Assembly (NCBI GenBank): GCA_015852425.1 | Contig: JAAAIG010000396.1 | Coordinates: 1 to 33,428 of the forward strand | Direction: 5' to 3' | DNA: 33,428 nt | From: Gryganskiella cystojenkinii | Taxonomy: Eukaryota > Mortierellomycota > Mortierellomycetes > Mortierellales > Mortierellaceae | Shown: piece by piece, positions 1 through 10,010 of the stretch | How the letters are laid out: every line of letters starts with the position of its first letter | Position numbering within the stretch: the first letter of the stretch is position 1 | Position numbers and translations under genes: made by a program | The notes under the pieces: generated by a model | Databases searched by the model: none | Told to the model about the DNA's origin: nothing | Seen by the model: only the letters and a program-made list of their open reading frames with translations

Positions 1-443
1 AAAAAAAAAAAAAAAAAAAAGTCAAAGCGATGACTCTTTTTTGGGGGAGAATGGGACCTTATTTTCAATGATTCGGACGAATCAGCGGCGAGAAAGCAGC
101 CAGGAGTCGCTGTTAGTCATTTTTGTCGTTCATTTCCCATTGAATTGTCGCCTTATTCAAAAAAAATGATTCAATATGAGAGTCGTATCGCATCAATTCA
201 AAACGAGGCAAACAAGGTCCACTTTCAATGGGTGGACTGTGCCTCCTTTCTTTTTCATATAAATACTCGTCCCTGTTCCCCCGCACTTGTTTCTTTTTAC
301 TTCTTGTCTTTTTGTTCCTTACCACAAACATTAAAGCACAAACCACCCTGTCTTTGCGACACTACTCATAAAGCAAAAGTCCTCCTCTCTGCTTTTTCAC
401 AACGCAAACAACCTCTCATCATATCTACTCTACAATAACAACA
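1..443. other. upstream flank of the Ecl1-type gene, no gene seen
   Basis: The window opens in an A homopolymer of 20 bases. No ORF here resembles a known protein. The last 190 bases before the ATG at 444 are T/C-rich and hold a TATA-like box, so this is read as promoter and 5' leader of the downstream gene. Confidence 0.5.
258..264 (+). promoter_or_regulatory. candidate TATA box
   Basis: TATAAAT lies about 180 bases upstream of the ATG at 444 and is followed about 30 bases later by a C/T-rich stretch suited to transcription initiation. The motif is seen directly; its use is inferred. Confidence 0.4.
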
Positions 444-878
444 ATGGATCTTAACTGGTGCCCCGTCTGCGAACAACACATCCCTCTTGCCTGGGAAGCA
501 AGTCTCTACTGTTCTGATCGCTGCAAAAAGGCCGATGCCATGGCCACCCACCCAGCTCTCGGATATGCCTACCCTGCCGATCTTCAAGCTTTTCCCAAGA
601 ACGCTTCTGGCTCATACTCCCCTCTCTCTTCCCCAACCTTGACCAGCTATAAATCCTCAACGTCGTCAGCGGTCTATCCTTCGCCACCAACCTCACCCAC
701 CACCAACTATCTCTACAACAAGACATCCTCTTCGGGTCGCATCTCACCTCCAGCATTCTCTTTGGGCCCTACCGCAGCACATCAAGATTTGCGCCGCAAG
801 TCCACAACACCTCAGTACTTGACGTCGACGACTACGACAGCAACAACAGCAAATAAGAAAGGTGGTTTCTTTTGGTAG
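444..878 (+). CDS. ECL1: Ecl1-family zinc-binding life-span regulatory factor
   Basis: A single-exon protein of 144 residues. The first 30 residues carry a CxxC pair (C6, C9) and a second pair C23-x3-C27 in the context LYCSDRC, the pattern of the fungal Ecl1 life-span regulatory factor family, small proteins that extend chronological life span in fission yeast and respond to starvation. The rest is Ser/Thr/Pro-rich and disordered (PSPPTSPTT, a Thr run near residues 127-135) and ends in KKGGFFW. The ATG at 444 has a good A-rich context (ACAACAATGG) and places the zinc motif at the N-terminus, as usual for the family. The zinc motif and length support the family; any specific target or pathway here is unknown. 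Confidence 0.8.
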   Translation: MDLNWCPVCEQHIPLAWEASLYCSDRCKKADAMATHPALGYAYPADLQAFPKNASGSYSPLSSPTLTSYKSSTSSAVYPSPPTSPTTNYLYNKTSSSGRISPPAFSLGPTAAHQDLRRKSTTPQYLTSTTTTATTANKKGGFFW

Positions 879-2512
879 ATCCTCCTGCACTTTCTTTCTC
901 CTCGATACCACTTCTCCGCTGTAAATAACGTCGTCGAACGTCCTGTACATAACAACAAACCAAAATGCATACCCACAAAAAACCAAATCTGTACAATAGA
1001 CAAGCTCAATAATAACAGCTGTTGTTCCATCTTCGGATGATATCAAATTTCTTTATACATCTGTTTCCTCTCTCCTTTGTCCCTTTAAAAATACGTGGCT
1101 GTCTCCTGTGTTTGTTTGGATAACAAAGCCCAGTGAGTCGTCCTTCTGGCGTGATTGTGGAGGTATTCCTTGGGTCGTACTGGCTGAAGGTCCATACGAA
1201 CCTTCCGCGGAACCCAGCCTTCCTGAAAGCTTGGCCTTTCTTGGCGGAAACAGCAGGAAACAATTTGGAAATTTTGGACACAGGCCGGTCTGTTATATTT
1301 TCTTATCGCCACGTTCAAAAAATATATTATCAATTGACCATGCGCCACTCTCTCTTCCAAGAGTCCAACCCCCTCTGGACTTTTTTTCTTCCTCGTTATA
1401 ATCGTAGGCGCGACCCACCACTGTGTCTCATCTCTTAGTGGCAGATGTCCTTTGTTTTATTCTTAGGCAGAACACGAAAGAAACATGTTATTTTTTGTGC
1501 AATTCTGGGAGAGTGGTGACCCATGAAAAATTGTAAGCGGCCCATGACCCCCACCACATACCTACCTCACTCCCGATGCGTGTGGGTCTGGGCCAATGAC
1601 AAGGACGACAATCTCGAGTACACGTACGCGGCTGTCATCCTTCCTCACTCCTGAGTAATACATGCTCCCACTCACCATGATCAACTCTCGACCACGCGAC
1701 CTACTCTGCTTCTGCTTTATGTTTTCTCTCCTCCACAGTCGGCGTCCACTCAAGGCAACATATTGACGAGGAAGAGACTCGTGTGATCGTAGCTTATTGC
1801 TGCTGTGTCTTGTTAGTCTCGCCCAAACACGCCTGTGTTGCACTGCATTTTTTTTTCTTATGTGCTGTTTGCTGTTGTTGTGTGCATGTGTTTGCTCTCA
1901 TTATTAAAAAATCTTGTAATTTCGTGCTTTAAGCATGTGGAGATGAACAAAAACAAACAGAGCCGCAGCTCCCTCCTCTTCACTGTATCGGTATGAATAG
2001 ATAGGGGTGCAACGAATGCCTTGATTTCAGACACGTTTTTCTGACCCATTCCAATTCGAATTACCTATCCGCGATAATCTTTCGTTTTCTTGACACTTTT
2101 TTTTTGTTTTTTTGTTTAAACGCTTTTTCTTGACACAGACAAAGTGATCCGATATCATGCCCACGTGACTATTCGCGCCACCAATTATCAGACCTGTTTA
2201 AACTTGGACAGAACCTGCGAAGCATTAGAATCATATCGATTCACCCTAGAAAACCGTTGAACTGTCCCAGACGATCCAGCGTCTGGCGATCCTTCCCTGA
2301 TCCCACCCCTCGGTTCAAACGATTCCAATCAGGACGTGTCCTGGTCCGGACCAAAAGTGCTTGTAACCTTTTTTTTACTTTGTTTTCTGTTGATCATCGA
2401 GATCGACCTCGCTCACACAGCCGTTTTTTCTTCCTTTCCATTTTTTTTTTACATTTCACACTCATATAATAGACCCTTCGCACTTCAAGCTTGTTACATC
2501 GTGTTCATCGAC
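879..2512. other. intergenic stretch, no gene recognised
   Basis: About 1.6 kb between two plus-strand genes. Short ORFs on both strands (for example 1133-1438 plus and 1006-1281 minus) have no recognisable domain and no convincing splice partners. T runs near 1848 and 2097 and the T/C-rich run before 2513 fit 3' flank and promoter of the neighbours. A non-coding RNA cannot be excluded from sequence alone. Confidence 0.45.
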
Positions 2513-4750
2513 ATGCCTCCCAACGATGATAGAACCTTCTCGACTATCAATTCCAATGACCATTTCGTAGAGAAAAAGCTGCCTGCAGCCATCACATTCA
2601 ACGAAGATTTACAGCCCCTTGCAAACACGCCATTCCAGCACTCTCAGCATCATCACGCTCAATCATCAATGTGCAGTAGATCGTGGCTCCTACTTTCTTT
2701 ACCCATGGCGGCTGCCATAATCGTCTCCGCCAGCACCTATTACCTCTCAACGATCACATCAAACTCAGCTCCCTCTCTCCACCGCGATCACCTCTTACAC
2801 TCTGGGCCATACTACTTTTCTCCGGACTCTTCTGTTGCGACGCAACGCCCGTTTCAACCACAAAAGACGTCTTTCAGTTGGTCCTCAGCGTTATTCGGAA
2901 ATCGCGTCTCTCTTTCCTCTTCGTCTTGGCCCTTGATACCTGCTCACGACTCCACCGTAAAAAATGCTGACCTTTCGCTGCATAATCCTGGACAGCCTTG
3001 TCCTTTCGATCAAGAAGCCGTGTCTGTTGTCAAGGATATCCATGATGATGAGTATGAAGAGGAGGATGATGAGGATGATGATGATGATGGCGATGATGAC
3101 GATGATGACGATGATGACGAGGTAGAAGAAGAGGAGGAGGAAGAGTGCAGCGAATGGGACGCGATCATGCATATCCCTGGCGGGGAAACCGCCCGCGTCG
3201 GTAGTACCAATGATGCGGAAAAAACACCGCACTTCATCCAAGAAATGGAACACCAAATGCTGGCCACGGTCTCTCAAGGCATGGAAAGCGAAAATGGTGT
3301 CGTCCTGGACCTCTCTCGGTCTTACTCGGACGTTATGCTAGACATGTCCAACTCTGGTGATAGTACCGATTGGTCTGACGATATCACGATCTTGAACCTT
3401 TCCCACCGAAATCACCGTAACTACCGAGATAAGGAGGAGAAAGAGGAGAAGAAAAATAAGAAGAAGAGCCATATCTCAATCGCGGCCGGTGATGAACTTG
3501 GAAGCGAAGAGGGGGAAGGTATCGAGTCCGATGATGAAGACGAGCATGATCATTTCCCTTCCAACATCAAGCATAATAACGACGCCAGCGAAGGCGAGGA
3601 AGAGAAGGACGGACATAATCATTCTCACCACAAGAACAAAGACAAACAAGACGATGACCAAGATAACGGAGGCCATCATCATCGCAAGCCTAATCACGGC
3701 CACCACTCTCAAGATCAGAACGCGAACCTAGGCAGCACAGGCGCCAACGGTCCGATTCTCTTGTGCTCTTCTCGCTCTTGCCTTCCGAGTCTTCGAGATT
3801 CGATCCTGTCCAAATTATCGGTTCAGATTCATCTTGTCATGAACCACCTTCGCCACCGGGGCACACTCTTCCACGGAATGGAAGATACTGCCCCTCAGAC
3901 AAAGGAATCCCTGATCGCTACCCAGGAAGAAATGGTTCAGCAACTCGAAGATCGAATCGTCAAGGACCTCAGAGACTGGGTCATGGGTGTAAACCGCAAG
4001 AGTTCTTCTGCGTCAGAGACAAAGGACAAGAAATTGGAGGTCAAAACAGCCTTAGCGGAAGATGATTCGGAAAATTATACCGTTGCCGAAATGTCGGTCG
4101 AATCCGAAGGTCTCTTCCTAGGAGGCGAGGATTTCGAAACTGAAGGTGTCATTTCTGCAGCCTCTTCGAGTAACGGTTTCCGCATGGCCAGTCTCAGTCT
4201 CAGTCTTAAGGACGCCGATGACGATGATGAGGGCCACCAGGACGCACCTGCCGCTCCTCAGAAGAAATCCAAAAAAAGTCGCCATCATGAACGCCGCGAT
4301 GACGAACATGGACAACGTCAGAGCGATTCCTTTCTCACTGCTGACAAGGTCCTGATGCGAGAGGAATGGTCGCGTTGGATCGCTCACTGGGTTCACCACG
4401 CAAAACTCCTGATACTCTCTCACAGTCTCGCCACCCGAACCTTACAAGATATGAACCAGATTGCCATCTCAGGTGAAAACGTTGTCTCGACTGATCAACG
4501 CCACTGGTCTTGGAATTTGGATAAGGCCCTGGCCACAGTCATGGTCGCAACCGAGATGCTCTGCGGTGGCCCTGCTCCGATGACTTTGCTCGCCTCTACC
4601 AGACGTGCAAGTGCGCCCAAAGTCATGGCCAGCTCAGATGATGCTGCGACACTAAAGGCCCTTGCGTTGACCCTAAATGCCCAAAAGTGTGTGGATGTCT
4701 GGAGTCCAGAGCTCGAGATCATTCTTCAGCACACCGCCACCAAAGCATAG
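2513..4750 (+). CDS. single-pass membrane protein with Asp/Glu-rich and His-rich regions, function unknown
   Basis: A 745-residue intronless ORF; I do not recognise its family. The frame stays open upstream to 2336, but that extension translates a T-rich leader, so the ATG at 2513 (context GACATGCCTCC) is preferred. Visible parts: a polar N-terminus of about 55 residues with a QHSQHHH patch; a hydrophobic segment at about 57-79 with basic residue R56 before it, giving a likely signal anchor; an Asp/Glu run at about 178-211; a highly charged Lys/Glu, then His/Asp/Asn-rich stretch at about 340-405 (HNHSHH, GGHHHRKPNHGHH); then a region rich in predicted helix to the C-terminus, including a Trp/His-rich part (WSRWIAHWVHH). 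The His/Asp clusters could bind metal ions, which is inference only. An AATAAA lies 23 bases after the stop. Confidence 0.75.
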   Translation: MPPNDDRTFSTINSNDHFVEKKLPAAITFNEDLQPLANTPFQHSQHHHAQSSMCSRSWLLLSLPMAAAIIVSASTYYLSTITSNSAPSLHRDHLLHSGPYYFSPDSSVATQRPFQPQKTSFSWSSALFGNRVSLSSSSWPLIPAHDSTVKNADLSLHNPGQPCPFDQEAVSVVKDIHDDEYEEEDDEDDDDDGDDDDDDDDDEVEEEEEEECSEWDAIMHIPGGETARVGSTNDAEKTPHFIQEMEHQMLATVSQGMESENGVVLDLSRSYSDVMLDMSNSGDSTDWSDDITILNLSHRNHRNYRDKEEKEEKKNKKKSHISIAAGDELGSEEGEGIESDDEDEHDHFPSNIKHNNDASEGEEEKDGHNHSHHKNKDKQDDDQDNGGHHHRKPNHGHHSQDQNANLGSTGANGPILLCSSRSCLPSLRDSILSKLSVQIHLVMNHLRHRGTLFHGMEDTAPQTKESLIATQEEMVQQLEDRIVKDLRDWVMGVNRKSSSASETKDKKLEVKTALAEDDSENYTVAEMSVESEGLFLGGEDFETEGVISAASSSNGFRMASLSLSLKDADDDDEGHQDAPAAPQKKSKKSRHHERRDDEHGQRQSDSFLTADKVLMREEWSRWIAHWVHHAKLLILSHSLATRTLQDMNQIAISGENVVSTDQRHWSWNLDKALATVMVATEMLCGGPAPMTLLASTRRASAPKVMASSDDAATLKALALTLNAQKCVDVWSPELEIILQHTATKA
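3042..3147 (+). repeat. coding Asp/Glu microsatellite-like tract
   Basis: Imperfect GAT/GAC/GAG/GAA trinucleotide repetition encodes an almost unbroken acidic run inside the membrane protein. Mixed synonymous codons (GAT and GAC alternate) suggest the acidity is retained rather than being a recent pure repeat expansion. Confidence 0.85.
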
Positions 4751-4772
4751 AAAGCTCCACTTTGGTTCCCAG

Positions 4773-4826
4773 AATAAATCGCATAATATTCCGAGTAGCA
4801 TTTTTTTTTCTCAAAAATCATTTATT
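4773..4826. terminator. convergent poly(A) signal pair
   Basis: AATAAA on the plus strand at 4773-4778 lies just after the membrane-protein stop. TTTATT at 4821-4826 reads AATAAA on the minus strand, 213 bases beyond the OPI1 stop. The two convergent transcripts probably end in, or overlap across, this 288-base gap. Motifs are seen; use is inferred. Confidence 0.4.
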
Positions 4827-5038
4827 CATTTCGAATCGATGATGTAAAAAAGGGCTATGGACAAGAAAAACATGTTGGTACACTATGTAGAAGGAAAGAA
4901 TAAAAGAAAAGAGTAGAATACAAGAGCCATATGTTGGGTGTGAACGGTAGTGGGCAGTACTAGGACAGGGGTAAACGTAAACTGGTATTGGCGTAACAAA
5001 AAAGGAATAAAAAGACAGGTGTTGGACGAGGGACTTGC

Positions 5039-8000
5039 TTAGTTCATTTGCTCCTGTTTGATGTATGCTTGGTGATGACCGTTTGATGCAACGTATTCAG
5101 AGCTCTCGCCCCTCTTCTTGCGTCGACGGACAGAGCTGTCGGCATTGTCCAAAGTACTGTTGCCGGTCGCAGAGCCCATGCTCCTCTTCAAGGGTGCATG
5201 AACTCCCGGTGTCTGATCGCCCTCCAACGCGCTCGAGAGCAAAGTCGCCTCATCCATCTCTTCCTCGTTGGCGCTATCATCCATGCCCATCTCCTCCTCA
5301 CTAACGGAATCCTCGTCCGCAGACATTGCGTTTTCATTTTGACGGTAAGCGTGACGTTGCGAATGGCGGAAAGGTGAAGACTTCAAGCTCTTGGAAGGGG
5401 ATCCCATGCCGCTCGAGGGATGGCTGCTGCTCGTGCTGCTGATGCCACCATCGTTCAAGCCACCGGTTGCAGTGGAGGCTAGCGATGACGACGAGTGATG
5501 TTGCTGAGTTTGACGCAAAGAGTACTGCTCTAGTCCAGTGCTACCGCCGGATCCAGGGAATCCTCCAGGCATCGATCCACCAGGCGTTCCAGGGAAACCA
5601 GTAGGAGCCCAGCTGGGCAAGCCCTCGCTGTTGTTCTGAGGGTTCATACCAACATACCGCAGCTTGTCCATCCAGTTCTCGGCCTTGTCAACAGAGTCCT
5701 TAAAGATCGAGGCCACAGACTTGAGCATATCCGAGGACTCGTGCGCCAGTACCAGGACCTTGGTCGCTCTCTCAGAGGTATCGTTCAATGCTGCAGCTTC
5801 ATCAGGGTTTCTGTCAGATCGAGGTCCCAAAGAGGGCGAACCCATTGGAGTCGAGGGAACAGACTCGTTATTGTTCAAAGTAGCCCAACGAACAGGCATC
5901 GACAAGATGAATTGACGAACACTGATCTTAGCTTGGTCTGGCAAGCAAGCACCTGCATATCGCGACACAACTTGGATGACCTTGCGCAGGGTCTCGACGA
6001 CCTCTTTCTTGATCGAAGCCAACGTCGAGGCCGCATTCGAAGGCACGACCAAATCTCGGTTTTGAGAGGGGTTGGCCAGTGAGACCAGGAAGGCTCGCAA
6101 GAGCGAGATCTGGTGATCAATATGTTGCACAGCATACTGGAGCCATTGAAGGCAGTATTTGAGAGATTTCATACTCTCCTCGGAAAAAATGGCAACACCG
6201 GCGGCAGAGGCTGTTCCAACTGTGGCGACGACGCCTCGCCAGCCCGAAAATTGCTGGGAGGGTGCAGTCGAGACGCCTCCCACCTGTTGTTGTTGATGTT
6301 GCTGTGATGATGGAGGCTGTTGGGGGTAATATCCACTGCCAGGTGGGAGGTGGAAGCTTCTTTGACTCGATTGGGATTCCGAACGCTGTCTCAATGTGGC
6401 TATGTAGGAAGGGCAAGAAAAAAAGAGAGATATAATGCATCATTAGCAAATACATTCGATACATTTTTTACATCACAAAAAACAAATGAATCGGACAGTG
6501 CGTACCCTCTTCATGTCGCGTGCTTCGTGAGCGAAGGATATCAAAGCTCTGCCGAGAACTTGTGTTCGAGGCGTTGCTGTCGATGCTGTCGCCTCGTGAA
6601 CGGTACGCAAAGTACGACGAACCGGTGGCAGTAGCAGATGCACCATTGGGTCGACTCTCTGGTGCAATGTCATTTGAAGATCGAGCTGAGCTTGTTGGAG
6701 AAGGAAGGGCTGTCTGCGAATCTGACTTTGCGGGATATACCTATAAACGTGAATACGAGAAAAAGGTATTAATACAGGTGCAAGCGATCGTGGCATCAGT
6801 CACATTTCCTTCCTCAGGGACCGAATAACCCTTTCTTTCTGTCTCATTGTTTATTTTTACCTTGTCCAGCTGACGGCAAGCAAAATCATCGAGTTGACCA
6901 AGCTTGGGCTCCAGTTTGTCGAAAACGGGCTTGGACAATGACTTTACACTGGACTCGACCATCTCAGCGCCATACTATGTACATGAGCAAAATCGAAAGA
7001 AAAAAAAATATATTGTTAAGAGTCGAAGAGCATTTTGGGCACAACTGAGAGGGTTGGTTGAATAGGTGAGCACAGCAATCGGAATACGGAGAAAGCGAGG
7101 GATGCTTGATGACAAGGAAGAAATTTGATTTCCTTTGTCAAAAGATTGAAAATGGGCGTGGGGAAAGCAAAGGAAAGAACAGCCCCGAGCACCATCGAGA
7201 CACATGTCCCAACAACAAGAGCATCAAGAATGCAACCGATAAATAATAGAAATAGATCCTCTTCAATAGGCACATGCCATCTCTCCGTGTGAAAAGAGTG
7301 AGGGAGTGAAAAGAAAAATAGCAAACTGAATGCTCTCATTTTTCCCGAAATGAAAATATTTCATCTCTTCTCCCCCACAACCCCACAGCTTGGCGGATCG
7401 AGAACAAACATAAAAACCCGATATCGCGATGATGGGCACAACAGGAGGGGCATCATCCTGTTGAGGCCACATCCTTTCCTTAGCAGTAAAAAAAAATAGC
7501 GAGGATGACGAAGACAAGGGCGGTGAAACAGGCAGGGCAAGAAAAAAAAAAAAGTAAAAGATGGCTGTAAATGCAAGAGGGGTCCATGCGCACCACAACA
7601 AAAGAGCCTTGATAACGTCTTCGTTGAAACTGCAAGATACCAAGTCAACGATTACGGCGAAGGTGATTTGTGGGGAAGAGAGCGGTACCAGCAACCAGCA
7701 ACGGGTAAGGAGGAATGAGGATGAAAGAAAGGCGCAAAGTTCGTTTTGTGAAATGGAGTGCGCATGAAAAGAAGTTGGGAGAGAGAGAGAGGGGGGGGGG
7801 GTCGAAAGAAACAAGATATGCAGATGTTTGGCCATTGATCATGCTCCACGCTGCTGCGTTGACCCATTGGCCCTGGGCACGAGCGTAAGAGCGTGTCTTT
7901 GGAGTTGGTAGTCATGCCCACACACAAACACACACAAGCACAGAGAGACAAAACAACAAAATAGTGAACCCCTGCCTGCCTTCCCCACGCCCCATGGCCT

Positions 8001-8659
8001 GATGCAGGTTGTCGTCGCCTCGCCACTTTGCTCGCTCACACACATTTGACGAACATGTGCCGTGTCCAATATTCGATTTCTCTCGTCGTTGGATATACCA
8101 TTGTTTGACGGTTAATCGTCCATCGAGTTGTTTTCTACGGCTTTTTACTCACCTTCATCACTTTGCTGTTTTGCTTGCCAGACTCGTAAGCCTTGAGGGC
8201 AGAGTTGACCAAAGGGAGACTCGACATTCTCGAGATAAACGGTGTCGCAGGCGTAGCAAAGGTGCCAGAAGAAGAAGAATCCGAGGTTGAAGAAGAAGAC
8301 GTGCGATTCGCATTAGCCATATCTCCGAGCACTTCGGCGGCCAGTTGCTCTGCTGCTGGGTCAGGTCGATTGTTGGTTCTGGATCGAGGGGAGTCTTCAA
8401 ACTCTTCAAACTCGTCGTCAGAAGAGGGGTGCTGGTGTTGGTGTTGTTGGCCATTGCTGTAGCCGTTGTTGTGATTAAGTCCTTTGTTGTGGTGTTGGTA
8501 GTGGTTACTGTTGTCGTTGAGGTCGAGAGGGTCCTGGTCGAGGCCTTGTTTGTTAGGTCGGTTGTTGTGGTGGAGGACCAAGTCCTCTTCCGAGTCGTTT
8601 TGTTGACACAGCTCTGATATGGACATGGCCTGAGCCTTGGCAGCGGGAGCTGGTGGCAT
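5039..8659 (-). CDS. OPI1: Opi1-family transcriptional repressor of phospholipid biosynthesis genes
   Basis: Four exons (8659-8153, 6974-6861, 6740-6506, 6399-5039) join to 738 residues. In yeast, Opi1 represses inositol/choline-responsive genes, is held at the ER by phosphatidic acid and the VAP protein Scs2, and moves to the nucleus when inositol is available. Seen here: the conserved block spanning exons 1-2, FISRMSSLPLVNSALKAYE (141-159), then MVESSVKSLSKPVFDKL and GQLDDFACRQLDK (to 207); the conserved SEESMKSLKYCLQWLQYA / HIDHQISLLRAFL block at about 358-390; Gln-rich linkers; a basic RRRKKR at 710-715, a likely nuclear signal; and a weak FFAT-like E86-F-E-D-S-P-R92 after an acidic run. 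All introns are GT-AG; intron 1 is unusually long. The ATG at 8659 is the only sensible start for exon 1. Family assignment is firm; target genes are inferred from yeast. Confidence 0.93.
6975..8152 (-). other. long first intron of OPI1 (1178 bases)
   Basis: The donor is GTGAGT after codon 169 and the acceptor is CATAG before TATGGCGCTGAG; the junction restores the conserved family sequence VMK-YGAEMVESS. It is about ten times longer than the other introns of this gene (120 and 106 bases). It contains a GA repeat running into an 11-base G run (about 7779-7801), CA-rich repeats near 7920-7945, and T/C-rich stretches on the sense strand. A 190-codon open frame inside it (7263-7835, minus) is low-complexity and looks fortuitous. 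Confidence 0.8.
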
Positions 8660-8710
8660 TGTTGCTGAGCGTTATAAAGTGGAATAAGTCGACTGTAATT
8701 CCGTGTGATT

Positions 8711-8960
8711 AGAGAAGAGAGAGAGAGAGAGGGAAAGAGGCAGGGATGATAAATAAGAAGAGGAAGAGGCGAGGACGAGATAATGTCGTCCCAAAGGAGG
8801 ATGAAGGGGGTAGAATGTAGTGCAGAGAAGAAGAAGAGGAAGGGAAAGAAAAGATTATCTCTGTGACAGTAAAAGGAATTGAGGAGAGTGTGGATCGGAC
8901 AGGAAAAAAATAAAGAAAAGAAAGGAAAAGAGATGGGAAATGAGGGATGGGTTCGATTGA
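8711..8960. repeat. purine-rich (GA)n tract upstream of OPI1
   Basis: About 250 bases on the plus strand are mainly A and G, starting with a (GA)n run at 8711-8733. On the OPI1 sense strand this is a C/T-rich leader ending about 50 bases before the ATG, a common feature of fungal promoters and 5' leaders. Confidence 0.7.
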
Positions 8961-9330
8961 GTGCAATCTGTGGAGGAAAGTGGACAGGGCGGAGAGACAC
9001 AAAGAGAAAAGGCTGGACGACAAAGTTGTGGGGTTTGGGATCTGATGCGCTGCTCTCTCTCTCTTTTTTTTTGGGTCCATCTTTTTTTTCTTTCTCCACG
9101 ATCGACTTCGGTCATTTTTCCTTTCCCGCGGGTGGTAAAAAAAACGGATGTGAGCACCTCTTCGATTTTCTCTTTCTCTTCCTGCTCTGGCTGCACTCTA
9201 TGTCTATGGATTGCTACAAAGTCTTGTTCTGCCGGCAGTGCACAATTGGCAAAGGACGGTGGTGCAATCGGCAACCTTCATAACAACAGTGAAATCAAGA
9301 GTGGGGTTGGCATTTTTTTGCCCTTTCCCT

Positions 9331-9340
9331 CTTTCACATG
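9331..9340 (-). promoter_or_regulatory. candidate inositol-responsive element (ICRE/UASino-like)
   Basis: The minus strand reads CATGTGAAAG, one base from the yeast UASino decamer CATGTGAAAT bound by Ino2-Ino4, about 670 bases upstream of the OPI1 ATG. Yeast OPI1 is itself under inositol/choline control, so a site here would fit autoregulation. A ten-base match can occur by chance and no Ino2/Ino4 homologue is in view. Confidence 0.25.
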
Positions 9341-10010
9341 GCATCCCCTTTTTTGCTCGTCCCTCCCAAAACGCAAAACTAAATTTGCATCAAGAGAGGT
9401 TCAACTGTGGCCTCGAGCTTTTGAATTTTCCCACCAATCACGGACAATTCTTCGCCCAACAAGCTCTTTTTCTTTTAGCTCAAGCCACTCTCAGTCAGTA
9501 CACTTGACCCATATCTCTCCACGAAACAATCCCTGATGTCTTCAGCACCATCCACTTCCTCTTTATCTTGGACCAGTCATCATCATTGCGGGAAAACCTT
9601 GTTTCCTTTCATCATCTCCTTCTCCTTCTTCTTCTCTTTGCGACCGACTCTCCACTCTGCCAGCGAATCGTTAAAGGAGTGATGGATCCCACGTGTCAAA
9701 CGCAGGAGGGAAAAGTACAGGGTCGTGAGGGTCCCTGAGATCAAACGCCCTTGCTCGTCATCTGCTAGATTGCACCGGTTCGGAAAGAGGATACTCTCTG
9801 TTGTCAAATGGTAGACGAGATCACAAGCACAACACAAACACCCATCTTTTTTGCCAGCCGACACGCGCCAAAGTGGGGGAAAAAAAGAGCGAGATCAAGC
9901 ACACCAAGGGAAAGGATCCACCTGCTTGAAGATCTCTTGTACAACCCTTGCTACTCTGAAGGCATGAATCTCAACTGCGCTAGCTGTCGTACAGAGTCTG
10001 TTTTTATATT

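Larger units (their letters stand above)
8660..10010. other. OPI1 promoter and INTS13 3' flank, no gene seen
   Basis: About 1.35 kb between two minus-strand genes. ORFs on both strands are low-complexity products of purine or pyrimidine tracts. It holds the GA-rich tract at 8711-8960, a CT/T run at about 9055-9095 and the ICRE-like site at 9331-9340. Confidence 0.5.

Noticed and set aside
2305..2335. GGTTCAAAC resembling a tRNA B box
   Set aside because: No A box at the right distance and no acceptor-stem or T-arm pairing around it.
2336..2512. N-terminal extension of the membrane protein ORF back to 2336
   Set aside because: The extra 59 residues translate a T-rich leader with low-complexity hydrophobic content; the ATG at 2513 has a better context and leaves a plausible signal anchor.
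7263..7835. 190-codon ORF inside OPI1 intron 1 (minus strand)
   Set aside because: Ser/Phe/Leu-rich low complexity from T/C tracts, no domain, and lies within a well-supported intron.
8158..9283. Several long ORFs on both strands around the OPI1 start
   Set aside because: They are products of GA/CT tracts or antisense shadows of OPI1 exon 1; none shows family motifs.
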